From: Psilocybe azurescens
Lineage: Eukaryota; Basidiomycota; Agaricomycetes; Agaricales; Agrocybaceae
DNA length: 64,000 bases
Assembly (NCBI GenBank): GCA_023853785.1
Contig: JAJIRX010000732.1
Location: 94,541-158,540, forward strand
Direction of reading: 5' to 3'
Shown here: positions 47,643-59,200 of the stretch, piece after piece
Layout: each line of letters begins with the position of its first letter
How positions within the stretch are numbered: the stretch's first letter is position 1
Notes under the pieces: model-generated
What the model was told of the DNA's origin: nothing
Database searches by the model: none
The model's input: only the letters and a program-made list of their open reading frames with translations
Position numbers and translations under genes: made by a program

Positions 47643-48241
47643 TCATTCTTTTTGTATGTGACGTCGAAGAGAAACAGTATTCCCTTTTTCTTTACAATAA
47701 ATACAAACCATCCCCTTGTAAACGGGAGCCGCTTGTCTGATTTCTTCGTTTTCATCCATACGAGCTCTAATACATACAACCTCCTGACCGCTGAGTAGCT
47801 CCAGTTTCATTGCTAATGGTATGGTCGAGTAAGGCTGGGTATGCTTCAATTGACAGTGTGCCACCTTTAATATTGGTAAAATAACATGAGGTGAGTTAGC
47901 TCTTGTAATGCAGCGGCGGGTTATATCGGAATGAATAGTGAGAAACCTACCGCTACCAACCACCTCATTGTTAGACGCCCTTTATAAGGATGATTGCATT
48001 CCACACATTCCAATATCGGATCAGCTGCGTCCATTTCAGCTGAAGTAGTGGTTTTGGGATCAAATCCACAGAGCGAAACTATATAAGACAAAATCTTTTG
48101 GGTTTCTGGATTGAAAATGAGATCATTGAACCTGTTCCATGCAGTTTGGCCAGTAGCTGAATGGAGTTTCTGGTAACAGAGGTCATTCTCTGAATCCTTT
48201 TGACTCCATCGAGGCATCGTCAGGCATGAATGAACAATAAC
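47643..48241 (-). pseudogene. C-terminal part of an F-box-type zinc-binding protein gene, split by the MULE
   Basis: Exons 47951-48241 and 47643-47864 (minus, with an intron between) encode HSCLTMPRWSQKDSENDLC, TAWNRFNDLIFNPETQKI, DPILECVECNHPYKGRLTM and VYKGMVCIYCKEKGNTVS, then LRRHIQKE. Cys and His pairs (C-x2-C, then C-x2-C...H) and the order of segments resemble the C-termini of a large Agaricomycete family often annotated as F-box proteins. At 48241 the frame runs into the target-site duplication of the MULE. The coding sequence resumes in frame on the far side at 55324. Confidence 0.6.
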
Positions 48242-51200
48242 GGTGGTTCACAAAGTAACTTACAACAATTAACTTGGCCATACAAAAGTAACTTATATTA
48301 ACTTGTGACTAACTTATGGTGCCCAAGTGAACATGTCACAAGCCAAGTGAGAATAAGTTACTTTGTCGCTGCGTGGGAATAAGTTAATGTCACTTACTTG
48401 GGTGCTAAAGCTATGTCACACCACAGGCAAAGTAAATGAAAGCGAAGATTGTCACTTATCTAACTTATTTGTACTTGTTCCCCTTGTAATCTATGCCAAA
48501 ATTTACAATAGACTTGTGAAAATATTCTGTGATCAGTAGAGAACTCCTCATTACTGTGAATTCACATACAGATGGTCCATTCTCGGCACTTCCGAAGTCA
48601 TGCCAAATTGGACACTTCGTGGGAATAGAACTTCAAATATGGGCGCTTAAGCCTATTGCAATGCTTTAATAGTCCTGTTCTGTTTTCAGTGCAAGTGAAA
48701 AGACTTGTGCTGAGCATATAATCCCAGTGAAACTCGTCTAAGCAAATCCAGGGCAGTGTTGGGCTTGGAATATCCAAATTAGGCAAGGGAATAAATATTT
48801 CCGGTGTTTTCCGCAACTATAATCGAGGCTTGCTGCAATTTTCAGCCAAGTCTATATCTTGTACCACACTCTCATTCTCCCTCTAGTGTTATTACAAAAA
48901 TGTACAGTGGGTTAAGAAAGCTTGTAGGCTTTTTACAGGTGATCCGGGCAATGAAAATGAGTGGGCTGTCAAAAATCCCAGTCCCAACCCGGCTTTAACT
49001 CAACCAATTGCACATCATAAAGCACAAAATCCGTCCCAAAACCTGACTGTTCATCCTGGTAAATTTTAAATACATTAAATATTGAAATCTATACACTAAC
49101 CATTGTGATTTATTATTAAATAAGAGTATGTCAATGGTAATCTACCACCAAATTTACGCCTACAACCTGTCAATCACACTCAAAATGTGAACAATCTGTC
49201 TTCAAACGAGCCACCTGTGATGGTTATGCCTACCAGTTTGTCTCAGAACCCAAACATTCATCCTGGTGGGTTATTTTTACATCCTTAGATTGACAATTAG
49301 CTGATCCATTAAAGTAGGACAGCAGCTCATGTACCCATATCCTTGGAATTATCCTTTTAATCAAACTTTAAATCAGGGCTATACACCTCTTCATGCTGGT
49401 GATCATTGCTTAATATAAGAGCATAATATAATTCTGTTTGCTAACTATTTCTCTGGGATACAGGAGAACAGCCTCTGTATCCATATCCGCATCCGTGGAT
49501 GTTTCCTCACTGGAACATTGCTCCAAATAGAGGTGGGACATTTACTATTCTGTCAGCCTATTGTCTTATTAAATTGTATTCTAGATTTTCAAAACCCTTT
49601 TGCTTATCCAGGAATTCCAGCTCAGTTCTCCACTCTTCCAATGTCTCATTCATTCCAGGGACCTTCTTTGCATTCAATAGGAGATAATGCCATGCATCCA
49701 GGATCTAATGCACCAGGATTGGACCCATCTATGAGCAGTTCAGCTGGTATCCTCAATCATCTGGTGCCTCAGCCACCTGCTGCCCAAGTTTCTGCGAGCC
49801 ATGCAAAGCAAATTGTCTGCTCTGAGCAATTTCAAGCCACAGCTGGTGTGTAGCAATTTTGAATGTGGCTTATATAGTGTTAATAGATCTCCTACAGACA
49901 TTGACAACGAACATGACTGGCCTCAAGGTGATCATTTCCGAGAAATACCAATGGACGAATGTGTTCGTGGGTGGCCTTCTACGAAATGGGCATGGAGATC
50001 CACTGGCAATATCACTGTCAACAACCGTTCTGTAGAAGTTCAAAACTGCATGGGTATATTTCAATGCTCAAAAGAGTCCTGCCAGCGTCCAGTTCGACCA
50101 AAGACTGATTGTAGTGCTCGAAAAATGCAGCTCTTTCAGGAGAGGTGCAGACTGTGTAATTCTGAACTTGTCCAAGTCAGATGCAATGCAAAAACACACC
50201 ACTATTCTGTTGAAAAGAATGGTACTTCATATGCAATCTGGCAGCACATTGGATCACATAAACATCATCATCCACCTGGAGGACATCTTTCACGTCAAGA
50301 GACTTCTAAGCTTGAATCTCAGGTACTCCGAAACTCTGAAGCTTCTGTGCATGCACTTAGGACTGGTGATCTTGGTCCTGGATCCATTCCCTTGCCAGAT
50401 ATATGTCCTAGCCTTGCTAATCCTTGAGCTTCTCGCTATCAGGTTGCTAAAGCGCAGCAGCGCCTTGGACTCTCCATGGTGGGTACAGCAAAGGGAGCAT
50501 AGCAGCACTCACTTCCATCGCCAATCTTCATGATGAATTCAAGAAAGACTTTGTTATTGATTCCTCCATTCATGGGCCAGTCTACCTGACCTTCCAAACG
50601 GCATGGATGAAGAAAATACTTGAGGAATCAATTCAAACTTGGAGTGTTGATCTTCAGGAAGGCCCTAATGCAGCACGTCATGGACTTGTAACTGATGGCG
50701 ATCACTCATTTTTTAACGAAGGAATCCTCAATATGACATGCACATTCAGTACAGTGATGTGCGCATGGATTCCAGTCTTGTATACCTGGATTTGGAAGCA
50801 AGATATTCCACACAACCATCCCCATTTTCGTCATACCTCACAGTATATTATGAAGTATCTTCAGGAAGAGAAGATATCGTTTCATTCCAAGTATCTCCTG
50901 CATGTAAATTGTCTTTCCAAACTCAATAATTTAGATATTCTTGATTGCTAAACAGATTTTGGACAGGTCATGGATTTTTCTTTGTCCCAACGAGCAGCTC
51001 ATGCCGAGGAATATGCGAATGCCATTATTTCTACAAGACCAGAGTTCTATTCGCTTGCTCCAGCTTCACAGAAAATTGAATGAAATATTCTCCTCAAAGA
51101 GGCCAAGCAAGCGGAAAGTGGGTGTGCTTTTCATTTCTGGCAATCAGTGGCTCGGATATCAAAGGATCATGCCATGGTACCATCTGGAACTGAGCACCAA

Positions 51201-54200
51201 CTCAATTCCCTGCTTCGTATCATGACCAGCCAGTCAACCACATCAGAAGAGTTTATGAATGCAGTGGATAGAACTGTACTCAAGTTCCCAAGGATTCAGA
51301 ACTGGCTTTCCTGGTGGCTACGACCTGTTATTGCTTCAATGATATTTCCATCATGCAGCTCTTGTGATCCAGATATTGCAGCTCAAATTCCCAGGAGCGG
51401 AAATCCAGCTGAACACAATCATTCCTTGCTTCATCACGCAGTTGGTAAGCACCAAGACCTCATACCAGGGATAAAAAAACTATACCTTCATGTTGAAGAG
51501 TTAGAAAAACAGTACAATGCGATCCGAGGTATGTTTTATTTAAATCCATATCTCATTTCTGACATTGAGTATTAGCTGGTCATTTTGACCCTCCTCCTGT
51601 ACGGGAATATCATCCCCCTGCTCGTAAAGTATGGGATGAAAATGATGGGCGTGCTCCAGATACCTGGGCAGCACTCCATCCAGATGGCATCCGAGACTCA
51701 CAAACAGCCAACTCAAATTTACTGGTATCCTATAAATGGGATTCTAACTCATGCTTCTTTGATAATGGCTTGGAAGTCTGGTTTCGCTCGGTCTCTTCTT
51801 GGCCAATCAATATAACAAAAGAGTTTAAATCTTTGGTACCAGTTGACTCCTTTCTGGGAGGGTTGTTCTATCACTATGAACGGCGCTTAAATTCGATATA
51901 CTCATCAACTGTCTATCCATCCAACCTAGAGTTATTCCAAGGCATTACTCGCAACTACATCTTTGATATATGGAAGTTATACAGCTCTCCGGGTGTGTTT
52001 GGGTGTAGCATGAAATGGTTGACATTTGCTATCACGGTTAGTCTTGTCCTTTTTTATTTAATTAAATGCTAAGACACTGTTTCATAGCACAAAATTGCAT
52101 CCAAACGTGTCAAGGCATACTTTGGGGTATACAACAAGGTCTATAGGAGCTGCAGTGATGGCCATTCAACCGAGGAATATGCAACTGAAGAGCCGCATGT
52201 GCTGCTTAGGGTTTTCATACAAGAAACTGAACTTGCTCGATCACAATTTCCTACTGGTGTTCCTGTCACTCTTACAGATTACTTTCGGCACTCTATTCCA
52301 CGACTTGAATACCTCCATCTCCATGATCTCATGGACAAACCATGCTCAGAAATCCTGTGTTCATCGATGTCATGTGTTGCTCAAATCGCGACATTATGGC
52401 CCCAGACCCTCAATGTTATGTCTGACTATGCTTCCCCTACCATGTGCTCTGATCCAGAGCAGATGATAGCCTTTGAAAACAAGTTTTCTATCATGGATAT
52501 TGATGGAGAATCAGTCACCTATGAGCTTGTTGCTAGAGTGATATTTTCAAGTAATCATTTCACCTCTCAAATTCGCTTTTGGAGGGAAGGCATACACCTA
52601 CAATGACTGTGTATGCAATGGTCACCTTGTCGAGTCAAATGATCAATACCTACTGGAAAAACACAATTCACGATCTGTATACTATGTGTACAATCGTACA
52701 TCAGCCAAGTCCATGGTGAGTGTTACTTTTATTATTAATTTATAGGCGCTTATTTAGCGTTTGCAGACCATCCGTAATGTTGAGGACATAAAAGCGAGTT
52801 ATCACACACCATCCATGTCCGCAGAAGCTACATACATTCCCCTACACTCAAATCGGTGGTCTGAATCACCAAGTCCTCAAAATATTCGATCTCTGCTTCC
52901 TGAAGCATCTACTAGTATTCAAGTATCAACCCCTGGACAGATTGAAATCTTGACTGTGTGAGGAACACATTCCATGCTCGATTCTATCATGGATTTGGTG
53001 ATCCTTGGTGCTGTCCAACGTGTATAAACACAGAGAATGGGCCTTGGGACAAGCTATTGTAAGTACTGTACCGATTAAATTTCATAGAGTACTAAAAACT
53101 TACTTGTGTAGGGTCAACCAATGTATTCTCCTGCAAATCCGTCCTGGCTCAAAGTATTATCCTGCTCAGATTCTCCCTCGAACCATTTCCTCAGTTGTGC
53201 ATCTTAAATGGCATCAAGACAATGTATATGATTATCCCAAGGAGGCTCCAACTGGAGCTGAGTGCGCTTTGACACGAACTCCACAGGAGTGCTTTGAGTT
53301 ATGTTTCCGTGATGTATTCAAATCTGTGAGTATTTATATCGTCTCTTTTGAATGATAATTGGTTGTATATGCTTATATATATGATCTAGATCCGCATGGG
53401 GTCGATTTCATGGCCGATTAGCCATGTGGATGACGCATATGATCTCATGGACTATAGAAATCCTGAAATTCAGCATGCACTTGAGGATGCATTTCACAGC
53501 ATAATCTGTGTTCTGAATGGCACAGTCAGCCATCCTATTATGCCAATCTTCCGTGAATGGAAGGCTCAGTATAAAACCGGTCAAGCGAAGGCATTAACCG
53601 CCCCAAGACTCTTCTGCAAAACATAGGACAAAGCTAGTTCACAGCATTGGAAGTCGCTTAAATTTTTGCGAACAGTTTAAGCTCAACATTCTTCCTGGCG
53701 ACCACTCTCTTATTGAACCATTCCTTGTTGAGCTACATTGTGGCCTGGACACCATACCCAACATAGACAGAGATGTCTATGAAGAATGCCACATGTTTGG
53801 AGACGTTCTATTCAGTCTTGTCATTCTCCGCCTCTATCTAAAATGTCCTGCTTGTAACGACCACCAGATCTTTTGGCTTACATGTGATCCAACCAAAATT
53901 AACTTTGTGGACTCAGACAAGGATAATTATCTAGCAGAGGCGAAGAAGGGAACCATCTCTCGATTGAATACGCCAGCCGAGACAGCAATGATATCCTGTG
54001 TACTACCAGTCATGGATCCGATTTCCAAAGCTTGGACCAGACCTGTATCATCAATCAAACTTATAAAGGTATACAAGGCCCATCCATTGACAACTGTCAC
54101 CCATGGGAATGTAGGAAGTCAGGCAGACTTTCCTGACATAAATGCTTGCACCAGCGATGGCCTACCTTACACTTTCATATCCACAGGTTCATCAGGCCTG

Positions 54201-55314
54201 ACTGGAGGTCCTCCATTTACATCCTATCGTCGGAAGAAAGCTCAGATCACCTTAAAATCAACCCCAATGTTAATACGGCCTAGACCACTTCCCAAAAGAC
54301 CAATGTGACTCCAATGCCATCCATTTCATCACCCAAAAATCACGAAATCACATCAACCTCGCATTCTTATTACAAACTATACACACCACCTGATCAATAA
54401 GCAAGCTACTGAAGCTACGGAATCGGCTCTAGGTGCCTTTCAGGATACAACTTCTGCTGCTCCCATCACAGGTAGCACATTATTAAAGGATGGAGTGACT
54501 CAGAGCAGAAAGAGAAAGCAAAACATCGTCCCAGAAGAGGATTTGAGACGGAGTAAACGTAACAAGCCATCATAGTAGTACTAATTTAGTGTACTGTAGT
54601 GTTACTCACTTTTAAAAGTAACTTTTTGTTACTTCTACAGCCAAGCTAACATAAATACTTTAACTTTAAGCGCCAAGTTTCAAAAGTTAACCTTGTCACT
54701 TTCACTTAACTACCCAAGTTAAGTTAGCATTCTCACTATAGAGAAAGTATAATGAGTGATTTATTAAGTAGGCTATCAGGAGATAAAATAAATGACTGAG
54801 CTGTGCAAATACATGAGAAAGAAAGGGTCAATTACCACTGAGTACTTATTAATCCCGGGATCTCGTTGTGGTTCCCGGTTGAGCTACAGAAAATTATACT
54901 ACATGTAGATACCTGTGTAGTATTCTGTATACTCAGACAGGATAATAATTTACTTAAATTAATTACCAGTGCTCTGTGGAAGAAGAGGTGTCTTGTTCAA
55001 GTTGACCACCCCACATTCCGAGCATAACATAGCCACTGGATGTACATTGAGTGGCCGACTTGGCACACAAGCCACACGGACAGTGCATTGTTCTTGGAGA
55101 CTTCTTAATAATCTTCCTAGCAATTCTAAATAGTGGCCAAAATTATTTACTTAGAGAAATATGGATGTGATAAAGGTACAATTGCTGGCAACTTGTGACT
55201 GTTAGCGTAAGTGAGCCCAAGTTAATTTGGCCAAGCGTGGGAATAAGTGAACACATTAACTTGGCTGCCATAAGTGAGCCAAGTTAACTTGAATAAGTTA
55301 CTTTATTGACAGTC
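48242..55314 (+). mobile_element. Mutator-like (MULE) DNA transposon, 7073 bases, with 9-bp target duplication
   Basis: The element is bounded by the direct repeat AACAATAAC (48233-48241 and 55315-55323), the 9-bp duplication typical of Mutator-like elements. The ends form an imperfect inverted repeat (GTTCACAAAGTAACTT on the left; the right end in reverse is GTCAATAAAGTAACTT). Both subterminal regions hold many AAGTTA, AAGTGA and AACTTGG units in both orientations. The interior encodes a long multi-exon transposase (listed separately). Excising the element and one duplication restores the frame of the gene it entered. Confidence 0.88.
48940..54575 (+). pseudogene. MULE transposase with WRKY-GCM1-type finger and C19-like peptidase module
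   Basis: Small phase-1 exons (about 48940-49850) code a Pro/Tyr-rich N-terminus (QNLTVHPG, QQLMYPYPWN, EQPLYPYPHPWM). From 49913 comes NEHDWPQGDHFREIPM, then a zinc finger of WRKY-GCM1 type (about 50010-50285): CSKESCQRP, CRLCNSELVQVRC and IWQHIGSHKHHHPPGG. The MULE DDE domain has GLVTDGDHSFFNEG (about 50690), VMDFSLSQRAAHAEEY (about 50970), the C-x2-H motif GCAFHFWQSVARI (about 51122) and NPAEHNHSLLHHAV (about 51403). A C19-like module follows: Cys box SNSCFFDNGLEVWF (Cys codon 51752-51754) and His box SNHFTSQIRF with YTYND (about 52550-52610). Then come a Cys motif (DPWCCPTCIN, about 53000) and a basic tail (QSRKRKQN, RRSKRN) ending at 54575. TGA stops at about 50426 and 51080 and several shifts break it. 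Confidence 0.75.
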
Positions 55315-55323
55315 AACAATAAC

Positions 55324-55443
55324 CCTTGGAAATCTCATCAACAATGCGAAAGAGTTAACGTTGCATCCCTTACAGCCAAAGACCGTCGTTGCCAGATTAA
55401 AGATGAATTTCTTGTCATCTGCATCAGAAAATTGTGGAAAATT
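55324..55443 (-). pseudogene. upstream exon piece of the MULE-split F-box-type gene
   Basis: After a TAG acceptor the minus strand reads NFPQFSDADDKKFIFNLATT, then VFGCKGCN and MRFPRVIV. It joins exactly, via the duplicated 9 bases, to HSCLTMPRW on the other side of the MULE. FxCxxC followed by FPRVxxHxC is the pattern I associate with this protein family. Exons further upstream could not be fixed. Confidence 0.6.
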
Positions 55444-57151
55444 CTATCGGGCATTATGAACACCCAAAATGCGTTGTAGATGACCATCTGCGTTATGAAC
55501 TGGTAATCATATTATCGGCCGACTCACAATGCTATAAATTGATAGATAGTGGTAGGTTTTAAAAATATCGCAGACACAATTTCATGAGTTTGTCATCGTA
55601 ATACTAGATTATTATGGAATTGACGCTGGCCTCTGCATGAAGATAGGGTAGCTGCAATATTATTGTCAATTGGGAACAAGATATCAGATTCTCGGGACTG
55701 GCAATGTTATAAATTGATAGATAGTGGTAGGTTTTAAAAATATTGCAGATGCAATTTCATGAGTTTGTCACTGCAATGCTGGATTATTATGGAGTTGAAA
55801 CCAGCCTCTGCAAGAAGATAGGGCTACTGCAATATTATTATCAACTGTCAAATCGGTATCAGATTCTTGGAAACTCACAATGTATCATAAGTCATGCAGC
55901 TTTTTGCAAGCTGCATACAATATGACACAGAGATTTCAATGCCAGAGCTTACTGTCGTCGATGGTCTACAAGGTATCAGATTCTCAGAGACTCACAATAC
56001 ATTGCAAACCAAGCCGCTATCTGTGAGCTGGATACAATATGGTCAACAGATTCCAATGCTGGTACTTGCTGCTGTTGTCGGACTGACCAACTATGACTTC
56101 AGACCAGAACCCCTCCTGAATATCAACCACAGCATTCAGGATATCATACCAAAAAAGAAAGAGAAGTGGATATATTTTGAGCAGACGCGTAGCTAGTACA
56201 TAAGCTGCAGGTATTAAAACTGCCGAGGCATGACCACCCCTCTCCCCCCTGTCAGGAATATTGTCTCATGCCACTATTACTTAATGATATCGATGACCTG
56301 ATAATCAACCTCTTCCATCATAAACCAGTCTCAAGACTACCTGAAGACTATCGTTGCCGAACACAGTCAGCAAGGCTGAGAAAAAAATAGTCAGCCATGA
56401 AGAAACACCAACATAAGTGTTAAGAAACCCACAGCACCAGTAACCTTCCAGATGTTATGATTCCGAGCGACACAGTTCTATATAAAAGGTGACTTTCCAA
56501 CAGCCTAGATATGAAATATGAAGAACTCACCCTCATAGCTTCGCAATGAGTAAGACGTAAGAAAACACATAATCATTCTGCCACACCTTGTGAAGAATCA
56601 GAACATCAAAGCTTGGATATAGTCCAGTTGTACTTACCCATTCAATTGGCTCACGAAATTTAGCGTTCCTGATTGAGGGGCTTCAGGAGACATGTAGGAA
56701 TGAATATGGGTCCCGAAGAGGGAACGAATTGGCGATCAAGATGCTTCAATTCAACCTAAGCTGTGTGTTTTCGTTGGCAATCGGAACCACCCACCTCGGA
56801 ACTACACACCTCCAGAATGCGATCAGTAAAACGTTGGGCAGGGAAGAGCTGAACTGTCACCTAAAGCAGTGCGAATGGAGAAGTGTCGACGATGGTCGGC
56901 TGAGTGTGTTCTTGGAGTCTGAGCGAGTTGTTAAGTTGGAATATTTGTGTTCGTTGGTGGTGTGTGAGAGTAGAGTTGGTTGGGGGTTCTAGTTAGTAGA
57001 AAGGCCGAGTTTTATATCCTTCATGCTTGTGGAGCCACTCCACCTTCACACACTAAACAACAACAAAAATGACGCGCTACTGGGGCCAGAGCGCAGCCGC
57101 TTTTTGTCGGGCCCCACTATTAGTTACCTAATCGGAAGTATTGGGTCTGAC
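55444..57151. repeat. diverged tandem repeats and probable 5' part of the split gene
   Basis: Two tandem units of 175 bases (about 55531-55705 and 55706-55880) share GATAGATAGTGGTAGG and differ mainly by transitions. Two further related blocks of about 63 bases (from about 55913 and 56022) share the pattern GCTG-ATACAATATG. On the minus strand a short open stretch near 56640-56690 (MSPEAPQSGTLNFVSQLN, with a GTAAGT donor) could be the first exon of the split gene. This is only a guess. Confidence 0.45.
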
Positions 57152-57603
57152 TGTCAGGGTTCCTTTTATTTACTTCTATTTTGATCTCATGATTATCTTT
57201 TATCTTTTATCTTATCATTTGTCTTTTATCATATCTTTTATCTTTCTTGATATCTTGATTATTCCAGAAGCTTCTATCACTACTCTTTTCCATTACTCAT
57301 CATAATCTTGTTCATTACTCATCCTTACTCATCATTGCTTTCTTCATTACTCATCATGATCCTTCTTATTACTCATCATAGAATCTTACTTAGTAAGTCA
57401 CCTCTAGAGTAGTATAAGTACTGCATGTTTGTAGATAGATCCCCAGCTTCAATCTCTTAGGATTTCCACTATCATTGGTGTGAACCTTTAGATCATTGAT
57501 TCCTCATAAGTCTATCCTCTGCTCTCTCCTCATCCTCTGCTCTTACTCTCTTGCTTGTCTTTGTTGGTGGCCTTGTCACACTGATTTTAGTGTTGCCCTG
57601 ACA
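57152..57603 (+). repeat. left LTR of the Gypsy chromovirus
   Basis: 452 bases with TG...CA ends. It contains a tandem-like run of ATTACTCATC units (about 57285-57380), a TATA-like TATAAGTA (57413-57420), and AGCTTCAATCT (57445-57455), the exact complement of the primer site just behind the LTR. Confidence 0.93.
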
Positions 57604-57616
57604 GAAGATTGAAGCT
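57604..57616 (+). promoter_or_regulatory. primer-binding site, self-priming type
   Basis: GAAGATTGAAGCT directly follows the LTR. Its last 11 bases are the perfect reverse complement of AGCTTCAATCT at 57445-57455 in the LTR. This is the arrangement of Tf1/sushi elements, which fold the 5' end of their own RNA back as primer instead of using a tRNA. Confidence 0.75.
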
Positions 57617-58031
57617 CCCTTTGGCAACTCCACCATCATCCATCACCAACTATTTATCATCTATCATCTTATATTCTTTCTCCACCTTTTCCCACTCTAT
57701 CCACCTTCACCAATATCCTTTCACCTATCACCCACCACCCTATTCCATATTCCCCACTCTCCAATCATTTATTCCACTCTCCAGTGTGTGCTGTGTGTGA
57801 ACTTAGTAGATAGGGATACCAACTGTTGGGGCATTTCCTTCCTGAGAGGATTTGCTTTTAGTCCACCAGAAAAATACCAGGTAGTCAGTCCTGTGATTCT
57901 GGGGTTAAAGCCTAGGCAAGAAGGGACAACTGGGTATCCAGTAGTTTAAATCTTTTTAGATACTTAGTTTAGTTTCAAGGGCACTTTTTGTAGATAGCTT
58001 TCTCCCACACACACCTGGAAGAGCCTTTATT

Positions 58032-59200
58032 ATGGGTTCACCCAACACCACCTCACTGCCACTACCTACCTCTGCTCAGCCCTCTTATGAGGAGCTCCAG
58101 CAGCAGATTGCCATGCTTCAGCAGCAGCTTGCCACCCTCCAAAGTTTTTTTACCACCACCACCTCTTCCAACAATTGACCAACAACCTGCACCCTCACCT
58201 GCACCTGCTGCTGAGCCTCTACATTCTGTGGCCTCTGCCTCTTCCAAAGCTTCCAAGTCCTCTCTCTTTGATACTCCTCCCCAGTCATTATCAAGGTTGC
58301 CCCACCTGAGCCCTATGATGGTACACTCAGTAAAGCAGAGACCTTCCTCAGTCAACTTCTATTATATTTTCATGGAAGGGGGATCACTGATGACCTTAGC
58401 AGAGTTGTCTGTGCTCTCTCCTTCATGAAAGGAGGTACTGCTGGTCAATGGGCTAAAGTGCAAACCTTGAAAATGGAGGATCAGGACAGAGATGCAATTC
58501 AGTGGAAAGATTTTCTGGATGCATTTAGGACAGCATTTGGAGACCCAAACCCTGCAGCTACAGCTAGACACAGAATGAGTCAGCTCAAGCAAGCCAACCA
58601 TACAGCTGATGAATATGTGGCTAGCTTCAGGAATTGGCATTGGACACAAAGTACAATGATGCTGCTTTGGTGGAATTTTTCAAAAGGGACTCAACTCATC
58701 TCTGGTGGATAAGATTTATTGTCTACCACAGATGCCTGTCTCTTTGGAGGACTGGATTTCTTGGGCTACTAAGCTGGATAGACAATGGAGACAGAGAGAA
58801 GTCATTAAAAATCACTCTCTCCATTCTCTAGGCCAGTCAATCAATCACCAGCACCCAAGCCTTTCCAAGCTAGCCCATTTAATTCCTCCTCCACTTCCAC
58901 TCAAGGCACTTCAAGCAATCTGCAGGTTCATGCAAGGCAACAAGATGTAGTCCCCATGGAGGTTGATTCAGGTTGGAGGTCTGTCAGGCCTCTAATATGC
59001 TTCAAATGCAGAAAGCCTGGTCATAAGGCTGCTAACTGCAGGTCCACTGTCAACATAAATTCAATGGACCATGAAGCCCTGAAAGCTTTCTACAGGGAGG
59101 AGATTTTGAAGGAAAAGAAGAACAGCAAAAGAAGGAGGATAAGCCACAAAAGGATTTTTAGAGGCTCCATTGGTGAAAGACATGTCCCAATGGAAGAATA
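58032..59200 (+). pseudogene. Gag of the Gypsy chromovirus, frame-broken
   Basis: ATG at 58032 begins MGSPNTTSLPLPTSAQPSYE with a Gln-rich coiled helix (EELQQQIAMLQQQLATLQ). After breaks near 58150-58430 the capsid part reads TAGQWAKVQTLKMEDQD, WKDFLDAFRTAFGDPN and LKQANHTADEYVASF. A further shift near 58635 leads to DWISWATKLDRQW. The zinc knuckle CFKCRKPGHKAANC (58998-59039) is C-x2-C-x4-H-x4-C. At least three single-base shifts break it. Confidence 0.82.

Noticed and set aside
56729..56992. 87-codon plus-strand ORF
   Set aside because: No motif, and the region is better explained as the 5' part of the minus-strand gene split by the MULE.
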